Assembly (NCBI GenBank): GCA_030549775.1
Contig: CM060171.1
Location: 143,500,859-143,564,858 of the forward strand
Source: Tamarix chinensis
Taxonomy: Eukaryota > Streptophyta > Magnoliopsida > Caryophyllales > Tamaricaceae
Direction of reading: 5' to 3'
Length of the DNA: 64,000 nucleotides
The notes beneath the pieces were generated by a model, which did not search any database, was not told where the DNA came from, and saw only the letters and a program-made list of their open reading frames with translations. Of this stretch, positions 24,801 to 33,609 are shown piece after piece. Both the position numbers and the translations under genes were made by a program. Position 1 is the stretch's first letter; each line of letters begins with the position of its first letter.

Positions 24801-25343
24801 TCATCTGGTAACGTGGCAAATTATATGGGTCAAATGGCTGTGGCCATGGGTAAACTTGGTACTCTTGAAGGATTCATACGCCAGGTATCATCTTGTTTCT
24901 ACACTGACCTTTTTCTTGACTCGTCTTCTTGCTGAACAACAGAAATGATGGGGATTTATGTTGAGTTTTGATGCTCTCATTTTCCGGATGTCCTTTTTTT
25001 CCCCTGATGGTTCTTTAGTTTCGTACTTCAAATACTGATCACATCTCGAGATAGTGAGATGGCCAGAGTTTGAACTTTGAATGTGCCGGGGAGGGGTGGC
25101 GAGTCATGTTCTTTGTTTAGAAGCGGGGAACCGAGTTTGATGTAAAATTTTCTTGTACTGGATTTCTGTTATAATTCTCTTCTGTTTCAATGTCAGGCTG
25201 ACAACCTACGTAAACAAACACTGCAACAAATGCATAGGATATTGACGACGCGCCAGTCTGCTCGTGCCTTCCTTGCTATTCATGATTACTTCTCCAGGCT
25301 TCGTGCTCTGAGTTCCCTTTGGCTTGCCCGTCCAAAAGAGTGA
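3776..25343 (+). CDS. Class II TGA bZIP transcription factor (TGA2/TGA2.1-like), 5' end missing
   Basis: This is a nuclear factor that in its family binds TGACG (as-1) elements and works with NPR1 in salicylate and defence or detoxification responses. Nine exons join in one frame: 3776-3852, 4062-4256, 4394-4468, 4547-4606, 6155-6232, 6329-6380, 8984-9255, 24636-24884 and 25197-25343, giving about 400 codons. All introns are GT..AG. The basic region reads [16 protein letters not shown] and is followed by a three-heptad leucine zipper ([17 protein letters not shown]). The DOG1/TGA domain runs from YARWLEEQ to the C-terminus [11 protein letters not shown]. The first exon here begins two bases into a codon, so at least one exon lies upstream. 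[15 protein letters not shown] block inside the N-terminal part matches the start of short TGA2/5/6 proteins; the extra upstream residues resemble tobacco TGA2.1. No frameshift or stop was found. Intron 7 as counted here is 15.4 kb and full of retrotransposons. Confidence 0.93.
4062..4256 (+). CDS. TGA exon: N-terminal extension and TGA2-type start block
   Basis: The exon is 195 nt (65 codons, phase 0 at both ends). The C-terminal half holds [20 protein letters not shown]. The Met at 4194 lines up with the initiator of the short class II proteins, so a shorter isoform could start here. Confidence 0.9.
4394..4468 (+). CDS. TGA exon: linker before the basic region
   Basis: The exon is 75 nt (25 codons). 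It encodes a linker with [16 protein letters not shown], the conserved acidic and lysine-rich run directly before the basic region of class II TGA factors. The acceptor is CACCAG and the donor GTTGTG. Confidence 0.9.
4547..4606 (+). CDS. TGA exon: DNA-binding basic region
   Basis: The exon is 60 nt (20 codons). It encodes [20 protein letters not shown], the bZIP basic region with the invariant N-x7-R spacing that contacts the TGACG core. The donor is GTGTGT. Confidence 0.97.
4607..6154 (+). other. TGA intron (1.5 kb)
   Basis: The intron lies between the basic-region and zipper exons and splits the bZIP at the usual place for TGA genes. It is T-rich and carries no recognisable transposon. A long open frame at 5588-5854 shows no family resemblance. 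Confidence 0.7.
6155..6232 (+). CDS. TGA exon: leucine zipper
   Basis: The exon is 78 nt (26 codons). It encodes [20 protein letters not shown] and then QRARQQ, with leucines at heptad spacing for dimerisation. The acceptor is GCACAG and the donor GTTAGA. Confidence 0.97.
6329..6380 (+). CDS. TGA exon: hinge after the zipper
   Basis: The exon is 52 nt. It encodes [17 protein letters not shown], the conserved GDQAHS hinge of class II TGA proteins, and ends one base into a Gly codon completed at 8984. Confidence 0.95.
6381..8983 (+). other. TGA intron (2.6 kb)
   Basis: The intron is AT- and T-rich. It contains a run of 12 G at 6463-6474. A stretch at about 7470-7640 has CG-containing words (TCGGCCGA, GCGCG) unlike its surroundings and may be a decayed MITE, but I could not define ends. 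No coding sequence is supported. Confidence 0.6.
8984..9255 (+). CDS. TGA exon: first part of the DOG1/TGA domain
   Basis: The exon is 272 nt. It starts with two bases completing the split Gly codon and continues [18 protein letters not shown]. It then holds the conserved [19 protein letters not shown] block with a family-typical Cys, and ends FRSSELLK. The donor GTGAGA opens the 15.4 kb intron. Confidence 0.97.
9530..9990 (+). pseudogene. LINE reverse-transcriptase C-terminal relic
   Basis: A short decayed stretch reads [20 protein letters not shown] around 9849-9908. This resembles the RGRPKxTWxEVIRxD block near the C-terminus of plant LINE reverse-transcriptase ORFs. Upstream words also suggest the usual LRWFGHV-like segment, but frameshifts blur it. 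No poly(A) tail or target duplication was identified. The piece lies just upstream of the chromovirus insertion, inside the TGA intron. Confidence 0.4.
10035..10480 (-). repeat. G1 3' LTR
   Basis: This is the 3' LTR in minus-strand sense. It aligns along its length with 20144-20604; both share a GA-rich start, the CTCTCTC/TTTTGTATTACCTTC region and the end GTATACTTAA..GGCCTATCA. The two copies differ at many positions, which suggests an old insertion. A purine tract next to it (CT/C-rich on plus at 10481-10500) is the polypurine tract. Confidence 0.9.
10490..11850 (-). pseudogene. G1 integrase and chromodomain-like tail
   Basis: The minus strand encodes integrase pieces: [11 protein letters not shown] with the HPQTDGQ-like block near 11200, then [18 protein letters not shown] near 11060-11110. 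The open stretch at 10625-10993 holds [13 protein letters not shown] and [21 protein letters not shown], the GPF/Y module that precedes the chromodomain. Stops separate the pieces, and the C-terminal chromodomain-like sequence runs toward 10500. Confidence 0.8.
11850..13100 (-). pseudogene. G1 reverse transcriptase and RNase H
   Basis: The minus-strand piece at 12392-12778 encodes the palm and thumb part of gypsy [32 protein letters not shown] and the NWPNPKN connection. RNase H homology continues to about 11950, and the N-terminal RT is recognisable back to about 13050. Several stops make it non-functional. Confidence 0.8.
13362..13754 (-). pseudogene. G1 retroviral-type aspartic protease
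   Basis: This 130-codon open piece encodes [13 protein letters not shown], the position of the gypsy protease active site, normally D-S/C-G-A-T-HNF. The Gly after Cys is replaced by Arg, which should inactivate it. It continues with [13 protein letters not shown], the GMDVILGMDWL-like block at the end of the protease domain. Confidence 0.75.
13830..14445 (-). pseudogene. G1 gag, C-terminal part
   Basis: The minus strand reads [19 protein letters not shown], then [21 protein letters not shown] with a frameshift, matching the capsid region of chromovirus gag. A zinc-knuckle remnant (FKCEEN..CKNR) lies at about 13835-13890. The sequence stops at 14445 where element G2 begins and resumes at 19733. 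Confidence 0.75.
14446..14803 (-). repeat. G2 3' LTR
   Basis: This 358-bp LTR aligns with 19345-19732. Shared landmarks are GGGCCTAGAACCTCCAAG, the TCGATGCCTTCCCCCTCCC segment, GCCAGGCTGCCAGGC and the end TAATCAGGGGTTTATCA. Compared with the other copy it lacks about 30 bases after GGAGGG. Confidence 0.92.
14833..16224 (-). pseudogene. G2 integrase with C-terminal chromodomain
   Basis: The integrase inserts element cDNA, and the chromodomain guides it to chromatin. The 285-codon piece at 15370-16224 contains the zinc-binding H..H..C..C segment (ending CQVCQQNK). Its catalytic core has [11 protein letters not shown] for the first Asp, VSDRDKIF for the second and [17 protein letters not shown] with the catalytic Glu. 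Pieces at 15139-15336 and 14722-15138 carry the GPF/Y-like module and a chromodomain with [19 protein letters not shown]. Frame changes at about 15370 and 15139 separate the pieces, so no intact protein is possible. Confidence 0.88.
16320..17413 (-). pseudogene. G2 reverse transcriptase and RNase H
   Basis: Three pieces on the minus strand make up this region. 17078-17413 holds the RT fingers and palm, with [20 protein letters not shown] and [14 protein letters not shown]. 16821-17015, extended upstream, holds the active-site block as FFDD instead of YIDD, then [14 protein letters not shown]. 16320-16655 holds RNase H with [11 protein letters not shown] (normally a Ser after DA) and [15 protein letters not shown]. 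Frameshifts separate them. The substituted first active-site residue and the breaks argue against activity. Confidence 0.88.
17887..18285 (-). pseudogene. G2 aspartic protease
   Basis: This open piece of 132 codons contains [18 protein letters not shown], a well-preserved gypsy protease active site (D-C-G-A-T). It overlaps the downstream end of the zinc-knuckle piece in another frame, so gag and protease are out of frame with each other. The sequence toward RT (17547-17813) is broken. Confidence 0.85.
18165..19302 (-). pseudogene. G2 gag with degenerate zinc knuckle
   Basis: The gag starts at 19302 with [20 protein letters not shown], a coiled-coil N-terminus, and carries [18 protein letters not shown], the capsid start block. 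After a break near 18780-18847 the capsid continues ([19 protein letters not shown]) in the piece 18397-18777. The piece 18165-18416 holds a zinc knuckle reduced to [16 protein letters not shown], in which the second Cys is Tyr. Confidence 0.88.
19345..19732 (-). repeat. G2 5' LTR
   Basis: This 388-bp LTR carries the extra TATCTTAACAGTATCTACC segment missing from its partner. On the minus strand it is followed by TAGTATCAGAGC at 19336-19325, the tRNA-Met primer site with one mismatch. Confidence 0.92.
19733..20100 (-). pseudogene. G1 gag, N-terminal part
   Basis: The minus strand has an open piece (19730-20050) starting [16 protein letters not shown], the coiled N-terminal region of chromovirus gag. 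It runs up to the G2 LTR in WQQWPWRAE. The matching downstream gag half lies at 13830-14445, on the other side of G2. Confidence 0.75.
20144..20604 (-). repeat. G1 5' LTR with primer site next to it
   Basis: This is the 5' LTR in minus-strand sense. Its inner edge (plus left side) is followed on the minus strand by GTATTAGAGCAAC at 20138-20126, which corresponds to the tRNA-Met primer site (GTATCAGAGCAAC) with one change. It contains an expanded (GA)n run at about 20192-20211 that is shorter in the partner LTR. Confidence 0.9.
20605..22025. other. Intron sequence, no gene seen
   Basis: This is AT-rich intron between the chromovirus and the MITE. Words around 21240-21430 (ATATCGGTTGAT, CGATACTCTAATAGGCC) look like a degenerate repeat also hinted at near 7560-7640, but no ends could be placed. 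Confidence 0.4.
22026..22532. mobile_element. hAT-type MITE
   Basis: This 507-bp non-autonomous element is flanked by a perfect 8-bp duplication, GTTACAAC, at 22018-22025 and 22533-22540. The terminal inverted repeats begin TATGGATGTAAACGGGGCGG on the left and TAGGGATGTAAACGGGGCGG (reverse complement) on the right. Both flanks of the element are arrays of short words such as CCGTATCCGTACCCG, one strand on the left and its complement on the right, so the whole element can fold back. The centre is AT-rich and non-coding. The 8-bp duplication and the TAGGGATGTAAACG terminus are typical of hAT-derived MITEs in plants. Confidence 0.88.
22541..24635. other. Intron remainder, no gene seen
   Basis: This is AT-rich intron leading to the acceptor before the exon at 24636. 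Two loosely similar passages (about 22555-22620 and 23105-23165) share GGGGGAGGGG, GAGGCAT and a GTATA-AGAT-like tail and may be remnants of one duplicated repeat. No coding sequence is supported. Confidence 0.4.
24636..24884 (+). CDS. TGA exon: DOG1/TGA domain, middle
   Basis: The exon is 249 nt (83 codons). It begins [14 protein letters not shown] and holds [20 protein letters not shown], a Gly/Ser-rich loop and [19 protein letters not shown]. The acceptor is GTTGCAG and the donor GTATCA. Confidence 0.97.
25197..25343 (+). CDS. TGA last exon: C-terminus and stop
   Basis: The exon is 147 nt including the stop TGA at 25341-25343. It encodes [20 protein letters not shown] and ends [14 protein letters not shown], the near-invariant C-terminus of class II TGA factors. 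Confidence 0.97.
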   Translation, partial: ADNLRKQTLQQMHRILTTRQSARAFLAIHDYFSRLRALSSLWLARPKE

Positions 25344-25610
25344 AACTTTTGACATGCTGGACTTGATTGGTCTTGTGAAATGTTGGTTGCGCAGTTCTAC
25401 TATAAATCAATCTTCCAGCAGTCCAGAGTCATCCCAAGGAGTGCTGCAGAAATTTGTTTGTAATTTTCCGTGTAGATTTAAAAATTCAGCTATCAATGTA
25501 TGATATGATCATTGATCACTCATAGCTAGAGTTCTTTCAATACTGAACTACTGTAGTAGCACGTCTCTTTTTGTATTTTACCTTGAATAAATTTATATTT
25601 CACTTGTGTT
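25344..25610 (+). promoter_or_regulatory. TGA 3' UTR and candidate poly(A) signal
   Basis: After the stop codon, about 250 bases of AT-rich non-coding sequence lead to AATAAA at 25586-25591, a standard poly(A) signal at a reasonable distance. No other open frame overlaps this stretch. The exact cleavage site cannot be read. Confidence 0.5.
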
Positions 25611-27229
25611 ATAGACTTATAGTTCAATCCTGACTGAAGTGAATGAAGGGATAAAGCCTCGCCAATTTTAGGATTTAATATTTAATGGATCAATTTGATT
25701 TGATCCGAAAAATGTCAAATAACATAGTCAGTAGATGTTCAAATACAAAGAATGTTTATTTTGTAGAGTTATAAGTATTTTATAAATAAGAAAGTATAAA
25801 TGTTAACACTTTGATGACTTTTAAAATAATAATGTATCATTTATGGGTTTAAGATTGTTATATAAGTTTTTTAATAATTATGTACGTTTTTGATGATTAT
25901 GATTATAAATAATTTAATTTAGTGCCTAGTTTTAAATTTTATTAACTATTTTAGGTTTTTTTATCTAGACAATATATGATGTTGATGTGAATATTGATAT
26001 GGACATTATTTGTTGATTTTTATTTGTAAATATTTTAGTTTAGACATTTTTAAATTTGATTGACTAGAAAATTTACATGAAAATTAGATGTTTATTCGAT
26101 TCGATCTATATATAACTTGTATTTGTGGATATGTGTCAAAGTATATATACTATTTACTTGATAGAATTCGATATCCAATGTGACATAGCAGATATAGATA
26201 TTCACATTTGAATATTTCTATTGATCATAGTGACTTAATTTTAAATGCCTTTGAAATCATACAAGATTGGTTGACTGGTTCGATGGGGATATGAAATATT
26301 GCAATTTGAATTGTAACATTATCTGTAGAAAAGCTGACATATTAAGTTTTATTTTTATCCATTTTACCATAATTTTAAAAATCAGACCGATAATCGAATT
26401 GATATTATAATTGATATACTGATTTAGTGGTCGGACTAGTAGTTTGGATTGATCAGATTAGTAGTACATATTAAGTCAAAAAATATAAATATATAAAAAA
26501 TTAAATTATACATGAATTTGATTGGTTTCCAACTGATTTTTCGACCTGTTCATCAGTTTTACTGGTCTGATTAATTTTTGATCTGTTTTTACTAGTTCCG
26601 AGATTCCAAAAACTAGTTTATAAAATTTGGTCGGTGACTTAACCAGTTTATCGGTTTACGAATCGGATCGGCTAGTCTGATCCGATATTTAATACTATAC
26701 ATTTTACTATCATGATTGTGGCATTTAAACTACTGTACCTTTTATATATATATAAGAAGGTATACATTGTCCAAACTAATTTTCATGACCAATATATAAC
26801 ATTTGAGAATCCAAGAGTCATGATACTTGGATATAGTAAAACCACCTAACTTCGATGTATTTTACCAAAATATATTCACTAAAGAGTAAGACAATAAACA
26901 TTATGTATATGATTTAAAACTTGTAAACTCTATATATGTACAATTGTATCAAGTTTGAATAAGAGAGGAACGCATTACTCTTTAAGCTTGTAGTTCAATT
27001 ATCTAACAACATATCATGAATTCAACCTCTTGAAAATATGCATTCTTGTATGTAAGTGAGGTATTGTATATCAAATGCTTAGATTACATTGTATATTAGA
27101 ATTTTTACTATTCATATGTTTCATAATAAAAAGTACATTATCAAAGTGCATATGTATATTTATGTACAAACATTACATGATTACATTATATATTAGCATA
27201 AAAAAGATTAGAAAAATTTATTATTTTTT
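25611..27229. other. Intergenic AT-rich repeats
   Basis: I see no gene. The section 26270-26690 has repeated words such as ACTGGTTCGAT, GGTCGGACTAG, CGGTTTACGAATCGG and GATCCGATATTTAATA. These resemble a decayed fold-back element with palindromic GATCCG-like motifs; a related TTTAATGGATC..GATCCG word occurs at about 25680-25710. Ends and duplication cannot be placed. Confidence 0.35.
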
Positions 27230-29260
27230 TAGATGAAGGGTAAATATTAAATGTAATGCGATTTAATATATATTCTAGGCATACCCAAGGGTTATGTACA
27301 ATTAGAGGTATTAAAACATAGATATCAACCCTACTTCATTTCAAAAATAAATATAAGTAGGTAGGTGAGCACTATATGGTGCCCTATACACAATTTTTTT
27401 CATTTGCACTACAATAGTTTGGGGGATAGGGTTAAAATGTTCAAAAGTATCTTAGTTTCTGGTATTCCATTCTTGCTCTTAAGATTTTTTTTCCTTGATG
27501 GATCTCAAAGTGCTATTGTGCTTAGTCATGCCTCTAAGAGCTCCTAACCACTATTTTAACTCTATTCGGAGTAAAGGGTAACTGAAAAAAAGGTAGTCAC
27601 AACTTTCCAAGACATTAGAGCAAAGTAGGTGAGTTGCAACAATATTCAAAAACAAAAGTTTATCTCTGGTTTTCAAAAGTTTCTTTGTTGCTAGCTAGAG
27701 TGTGAATATGTACCTTTGTGTATTGGTTCATTACCAATTTCTATCCCTTAGATTTAAGCAGATCTTACAAGACTTTAGAGGACCAACCATCCAAATAAAA
27801 TTCCCTACTCAATCCACAAGTTGGTTTCTGATAGTGCCGAACTTTTTCATAAAATTGTATGTGTTTTGAATAGACATGAAGGCTTTTAAACTAACCTTTC
27901 TAAGATAATTACTATGAATCCACTTAGTTCATATTTATGGTAATGAATATTCTACATATACTCATACAAAAGAGCATTGTTCCAGGCATGAAATTCTCTA
28001 AATCTAACCTATCTTTATGATTTTTTGCTTGCTTAGATGATTCCAGGATACCCGAGTCTACTTTCCTTGCCATAAAATATGTGTCTTAATGAATTGATCA
28101 ACTCCATTCTCTCAACTAAATATAGTGTCTTTGTGTTCCGACGGTTGATAATTGTTTCAAGTTAAGAAAATACGTATTCATAACCTGAAGTCTTTAGTTT
28201 TTTAGGATTCATAGGAATGCCTAGATATATGAAAGGCATTGCACTTGGAGATACCTATTTCCACAATGATTATATCTTTTGCATTTAGGATACCCTAGAT
28301 ATAATGCTTAACTTCTCTGGATTCAAAGCCAATCCTAACATAGCACTAAAAATTTTCAAGGTGCTCAAAAGAATTAAAATAGAGTTAAGGATACCACCAA
28401 CAAATACTAAGTTTGCTATCTCAAGTTGCTTGCACTTGGGTGGTAGGTGGATCTAACAGATAATGCAACCTTATCAAGCATCCTAATTAAATATTCCATA
28501 CATAAGATAAATAGTTATGGATATATAGATTCTCTCTACCTCAAATTGTTTCCACCTTTGAAACAACCACAATATTTAACATTGACAATAATGAAGAAGG
28601 TGGAGGTGGTTACAAATTCCATTAATAGGTAAAAAAAAAGGGGAGTTAAAACCAAATAAAAATCATTTCATAAACACTTAACTAATATTGTCACGGGCAT
28701 TTCTTATGTCCACTCTAATCATACATTCTGGACTGGTTCCGTTCCTATTGCATTCGCTAAGAAGTTATTGGGTAAGTAATGTATTTTCATTAGACATGAT
28801 TAATAATATGAGGCAGAATAGAGGTGAGTCTGGAGGCTAAGAGTTTGGATATGATTTTCTAATTAACATTATGACAAGAAATTAGAGGAAAATCAATTAC
28901 TTCAATGACATTAAGGACTTTAGGAATGCAACAAATAAGAGTGTAAATGAGTTGGTTTAGAAGTTTAATTTTGGTAAAAAAAAACTATGGGCAATAGCAT
29001 TAATGTCTTAATTGAATCTCTCCCACGTGCACTTGAAGAACTTAGCATTATAGTCATCAAGGCCTAGAGCTTTACTATAGATGTAGAAATCGGGTATGTG
29101 ACCTAATTTAATCCACAAGCAACCCAAATGCATCCTTATGTACTGAATGTTCAGAAACCACTAAAGTCGCCTCACCAAGCCCAACTATTAAGAATTTCCA
29201 CACAAGCTACCATGGGAATTTGTAAGACCCATGGTTGAACTTCCAATTATGGCTAATTCA
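27230..29260 (-). pseudogene. L1-type LINE reverse transcriptase relic
   Basis: On the minus strand, fragments of a plant L1-type RT appear in order. They are a LGLDDYNAKFFKCTWE block at 29060-29010, IRVDIRNARDNIS (the IDLxKAYD block) at about 28715, LFILCMEYL at about 28500, and LEIANLVFVGG (the FADD active site, here destroyed) at about 28420. SAMPFIYLGIPMNPKKL follows at about 28240. Stops and frameshifts are frequent. No apurinic endonuclease, poly(A) tail or target duplication could be defined, so the limits are approximate. It is an old insertion downstream of the TGA gene. Confidence 0.7.
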
Positions 29261-30949
29261 ACTACAACGAGCAATATGACCAATTCGAACAAAAGCCAAT
29301 CACCTTTTTGCTTGGGAGGTTATGCATCCTCCAATTTTTTAGATGAATACCAATAATATCTTGACCTTGACTCTCAAGAGGCACATGAAAAGCCTCCACC
29401 CTCTATAAATAAGGCATCATTAGGCCTCTCAAGGCGCTGAGTAATTAATTGAGCAATCAAGTTATTAAATAATATTTAGTCTCTTTAATCATCCATTATG
29501 TACACATATATGAGTTGTTAGAGCTCATAATACCCTCTTACATTGGTTTGCCAACACCACTCCATATGCCCTAACCAAGGGGATTTCAACCTATCCAACA
29601 TCACCATGAGACTATCTTAACATTCCCTACAACTGGGTCACCATGTCACCTATCATTCTTTTATAATCAATTCTCATTACTTAAGTATTATGTTACCGAC
29701 TTTAGCGATGGAGTTCACTTAGGCTGGCACCAACCTAGTATCTCTCTAATGTTCTAAATGCCAATTCTATCTTTTTTGTAGCAAGATCAAAAGTGTGCGC
29801 CCTAATTATGATTATCTGATCTATTGTAGATTTGAGGGTATGAATTTATTATCCCCTATTGTGAACATAGTATCTCTAATTTCTTGGTATTTTCTTGGTA
29901 TATGATATTGCTCAAATAAGCTTCTTGGTTTGATTCCTGTTAGCACTGCCCCCTAAGAAAAAAATTATCTTTAATTGGTTTGGTACGAAAATTTATGCGA
30001 AGGATATTAGTGAATAAATTAATAAAAGCCACTTCCACTTGCTACATACTTTGATTATTATTTCACTGGTTCTTTATGCTTGAGTGGTCGCTTTCTTCCT
30101 TTGGTTAAATTTCATCATACCACATCAATATTTGGTTGTTGCCTTGTTAGTGTGAGTGATCACCTAGTGCTTAAGCATTTCATGGCTTCCAGGACATAAT
30201 CCATACACTAGTACATAATATTCAGGAATGAGGTACCATCCCTAATTTGGATTGGAATCCATTAAAGAATTTGAAGTATCATATCAAGATCCCTACAATC
30301 CCGACCATGGAGCTTCAAAATATTGTCAATATCTTCAACAAGAATCCTCTCCAACTTTAGAACTGTTAAGTTTTGAAAAATGGATAAGTTCTTTGAAGCA
30401 TTAAAAAATATGTAAAACCAACTTGTATAAAGTTAAATTGAAAAGAAATGAAAGGATGGCAGTATTAGTGGAGAAAATGGGTTTTTTTGATCAACATGGA
30501 TAGTCAATTAGTGGCTCGAAAAGAGCTCCTTAGTAATTCAGTTCCACGTTCAAGTGAGAGTAATAAGTATGACAATTCCATTTCCACATGTGATGATGAG
30601 ATACTTAAGGAGGTTCCCATGGATTATATTGAGAATCATGACCAAGTGGATTAAGATCCCACAACAATAGAATAATAATTTCATCAAAATGAGGACCAAG
30701 TGAAAAGTGAGAAGCATATGGATGCCAAGACTTTGATTTTTCATTTACCATGGACCATCTTTGTAACTACACTCCCTTATTTTGCTAAGAGATGAGAAGG
30801 AGTCACGTGGTAGGACTTCAAGTCACTTTAATTTTGGTTTCATTAATCTAGTTGCATGTTATCCTTCCCTTAACAAGTTATATGGATTCAAGAATAAAGA
30901 GAGTGATCAAATCATCTTGGGTTCATCTAATCAGAAGTGAGATGCTTCG
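29261..30949. other. No gene seen
   Basis: The sequence is AT-rich with no recognisable domain. The open frame at 30550-30744 (minus) is short and unlike known families. It may be the decayed internal region of the Athila-type element that is recognisable further right, or the 5' part of the LINE. Confidence 0.3.
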
Positions 30950-32912
30950 AAGGAGAGATTATGCCAAAAATATGTGCTAAAAGCCTTTGATACGGGACAC
31001 TATGTTCCTCTTTTAAAAGAGATTCCACTATACATTGACATCGGGAAAAACATTCATATATGCCTAAGTCTCATGATAATTAACTTGAATTCTTGCTAGG
31101 TTAAATGTGTTGTTGGCATTAATACTTTACCTTTTTCTACCTTAAAAGATATAAGTGATCAACATGGGGAGTGATTTGATGAAGCAATTTCTAAGTGGAT
31201 GGACCCACCCTAAGCAAGTAGACCATGGCCACATTAGGCTAAAGTTGCTAGAACAAGCATTGCTTGAGAGACAACTCAATGAGTTAGGGGAGATTTATGC
31301 CCTTTATTAGTTGTTATTTATTTTCCATGCTTAAGTTACATGGAGCTTCCTTTATTTGTCTACACACTAAGGAAAATGTGTGATTCGAGTGTAGGGGATT
31401 AATTGAGTGTATTTTGTGTGTATTTTTAGTTTTTTTATTTATGTTATATTTCTCATATTTTTTGACATTAAAAATTGAAAAAAAAAATCATGCATATTTT
31501 TGGTATGTTTTGAGTCATAGAAGTCCTTGGCCAATTTATGATGATATTTTATCTTCTCAAATGATGATTGCTAGAGGATCATAAGACTGAGATGTCATCG
31601 ATTGAGTTTTGTAGATGTTAATTTTTGCATAGAGGATACATATTTATGTGTTGAGATGTGAAAGAGGTAAGAAAGTGCTATGAATTTTGAGTATATCGAA
31701 ACTTGTTGAGATCTGTGAATGACCTTAAGTGAGCTTTTGAGTTATAATAGTCTTTCTTTTCACGAGTGATTCATATATATACTCAAAATTTTCATGGCTT
31801 CATTTCATTTTTAAACCTCATTCATACTTTGATTTGTTCAACTATTTTCCATATACAAATTAATGGACTCTAGAGATTATTAAAGCTCATTCACTTGCTA
31901 ATTAAAACTTTTAAGTCATAATTACCACTGATGGAGAAAATGATAAAGGTAACCTTCGGTTTTACCATTGCATAGCTAAATAGATTTTTACCTTATTTTG
32001 TATACATAAGATGTACAACCCCTAGTGAACCATGTTGAGTTTTTTTTTAATCCCTATTTCTTTCATCACTCACATCATAACCTCAATCCTAAATCACATC
32101 CCTACCCTTGTTTTAGAATCTAGTATAATTATTTCTAAGACATATACATGTGGTTTAAAGTTACAAACAATAATATTTGAAGAGCATATAAAAGAATAAT
32201 TATGGGGGGAGTGGAGATTAAAGTAATAAAAAAAAGGTAAAAAGAAGAAGAATAAAATGAAGTAGAAGAGGTGAAAAAAATGAACCGAGGTATTGATTTG
32301 GAAATAGAGGGTGGAACAATTATCCACTAAATCTATGTGTTGGAAATTATAGGGCATAAAGTGCATATACTTTGAAGAATCATGTCTAAGTTGCAAAAAT
32401 AAAAGAAAATAGAAAAAAAATTGGCTCGTATCTTCCTTTACTTTGATGAATGTTTCCTCTTTTACTTTTGTTGAAGAAAAGTGATGTAAAGGCCTAACAT
32501 GTTGATATTTTGGTGATCTTATGTGATATATTGCAAGGATGTCTTGAGGAGTTTGAATTTATAAGAAGAGTCTCTCTACATCAGTCTGATTCTACTAGGT
32601 TTTTTGATATTTTGTTAAATTCTCTTTTTCTCCTTTATTCATTTAACCCTTAAACCTAACCTTGATACAATCCTTTGTGAAGCCATATTTGACTCTTAAG
32701 ATGGGAAAGCTTGATCTATCAGATATTGGCCACATGATTCAAGTGTATGGTTTGGTCCATTATGTAAGTTATTGATATATTTCATGAGGTTTCATCCACA
32801 TAAATATTATACTTTCTCCATGTTGTATGTGAGCTACTTGTTATGCACTCATTTCATCCATTTTATTTCTCAAATACTCAAGTAATTATGCTTATACATT
32901 TTGATGGAAACC

Positions 32913-33609
32913 TGTTAGGGTTTCTCGAAGGATCGAACGATTAATCGAGCGCAAAGTTCGATTTCGCCGGTACAGTCTAAGGAAAAATTCCAAAGAAAGA
33001 CCAAAGATTCAGAAGCGCAAATGATACAATGGCAACTGAAATTTGAAGGTGAATGATCAAGATCGATCAAGGTGAGAGCGAGAGCAGAATCAGAGAAGAC
33101 GAGCGAAAGAGAGAATCGCCGAGAGAGAGAGAAGAAGTCGCGAGAGAGCTCAAGAAATCAACCGATATATTTCTGTCAAAAAAAGTTATGCGTATTACAA
33201 GTATTCCGCCTATTTATATGTACACAAAAGGCCGTATATGTCGACACATACAATACGGAACAAATACAAGCCTGGATAGAACGGCGTAAAAGACTTTGGG
33301 CCACAATAAATCGACCAGCCCAATTCAACCCAACATAAAATGTCCCAAATACAATTAAGCTTAAGGCTTAATTTTCCATCAGCTATAACAACTTTAGCTA
33401 ATCATGGTTATTAAGGATTGATTAATCCGCAATCCATCTAGTCCAAATTAAGGACCGGGTGGCGGATTATACAACCGTCCTAATTTCCATTAGCCCATTC
33501 CGACCGGCGAATGCATCATATGGGATTACAAGTTATTAATAAAAATTACATAATCTGTACACTCCAATACATATTCTGCACTTCCCAGCAATTGTATCCA
33601 AAGTCCACA
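32913..33609 (-). mobile_element. Solo LTR (copia-like), 697 bp
   Basis: The unit begins TGTTAGGG and ends TCCACA on the plus strand, flanked by the 6-bp repeat GAAACC at 32907-32912 and 33610-33615. On the minus strand it holds a clear promoter arrangement. TATAAATAGG lies at about 33210-33219, and the downstream sequence is rich in CT (complement of the GAGAGAGAG run at about 33060-33150), like a transcribed R-U5 region. It has higher GC than the surrounding DNA. No internal region, primer site or second LTR is present, so it is a solo LTR left by recombination. The copia assignment is an inference from size and layout. Confidence 0.75.
33210..33220 (-). promoter_or_regulatory. TATA box of the solo LTR
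   Basis: The minus strand reads CATATAAATAG within the solo LTR, the best TATA box in the region. A CT-rich leader-like stretch lies about 60-150 bases downstream on the same strand. Activity cannot be judged from sequence. Confidence 0.45.

Noticed and set aside
24679..24948. Second open frame over the TGA exon at 24636
   Set aside because: It is an out-of-frame shadow of the conserved TGA exon.
33053..33338. Charged RE-rich open frames
   Set aside because: They come from the GAGAGA repeats in the solo LTR leader; the TATA box places transcription on the opposite strand.
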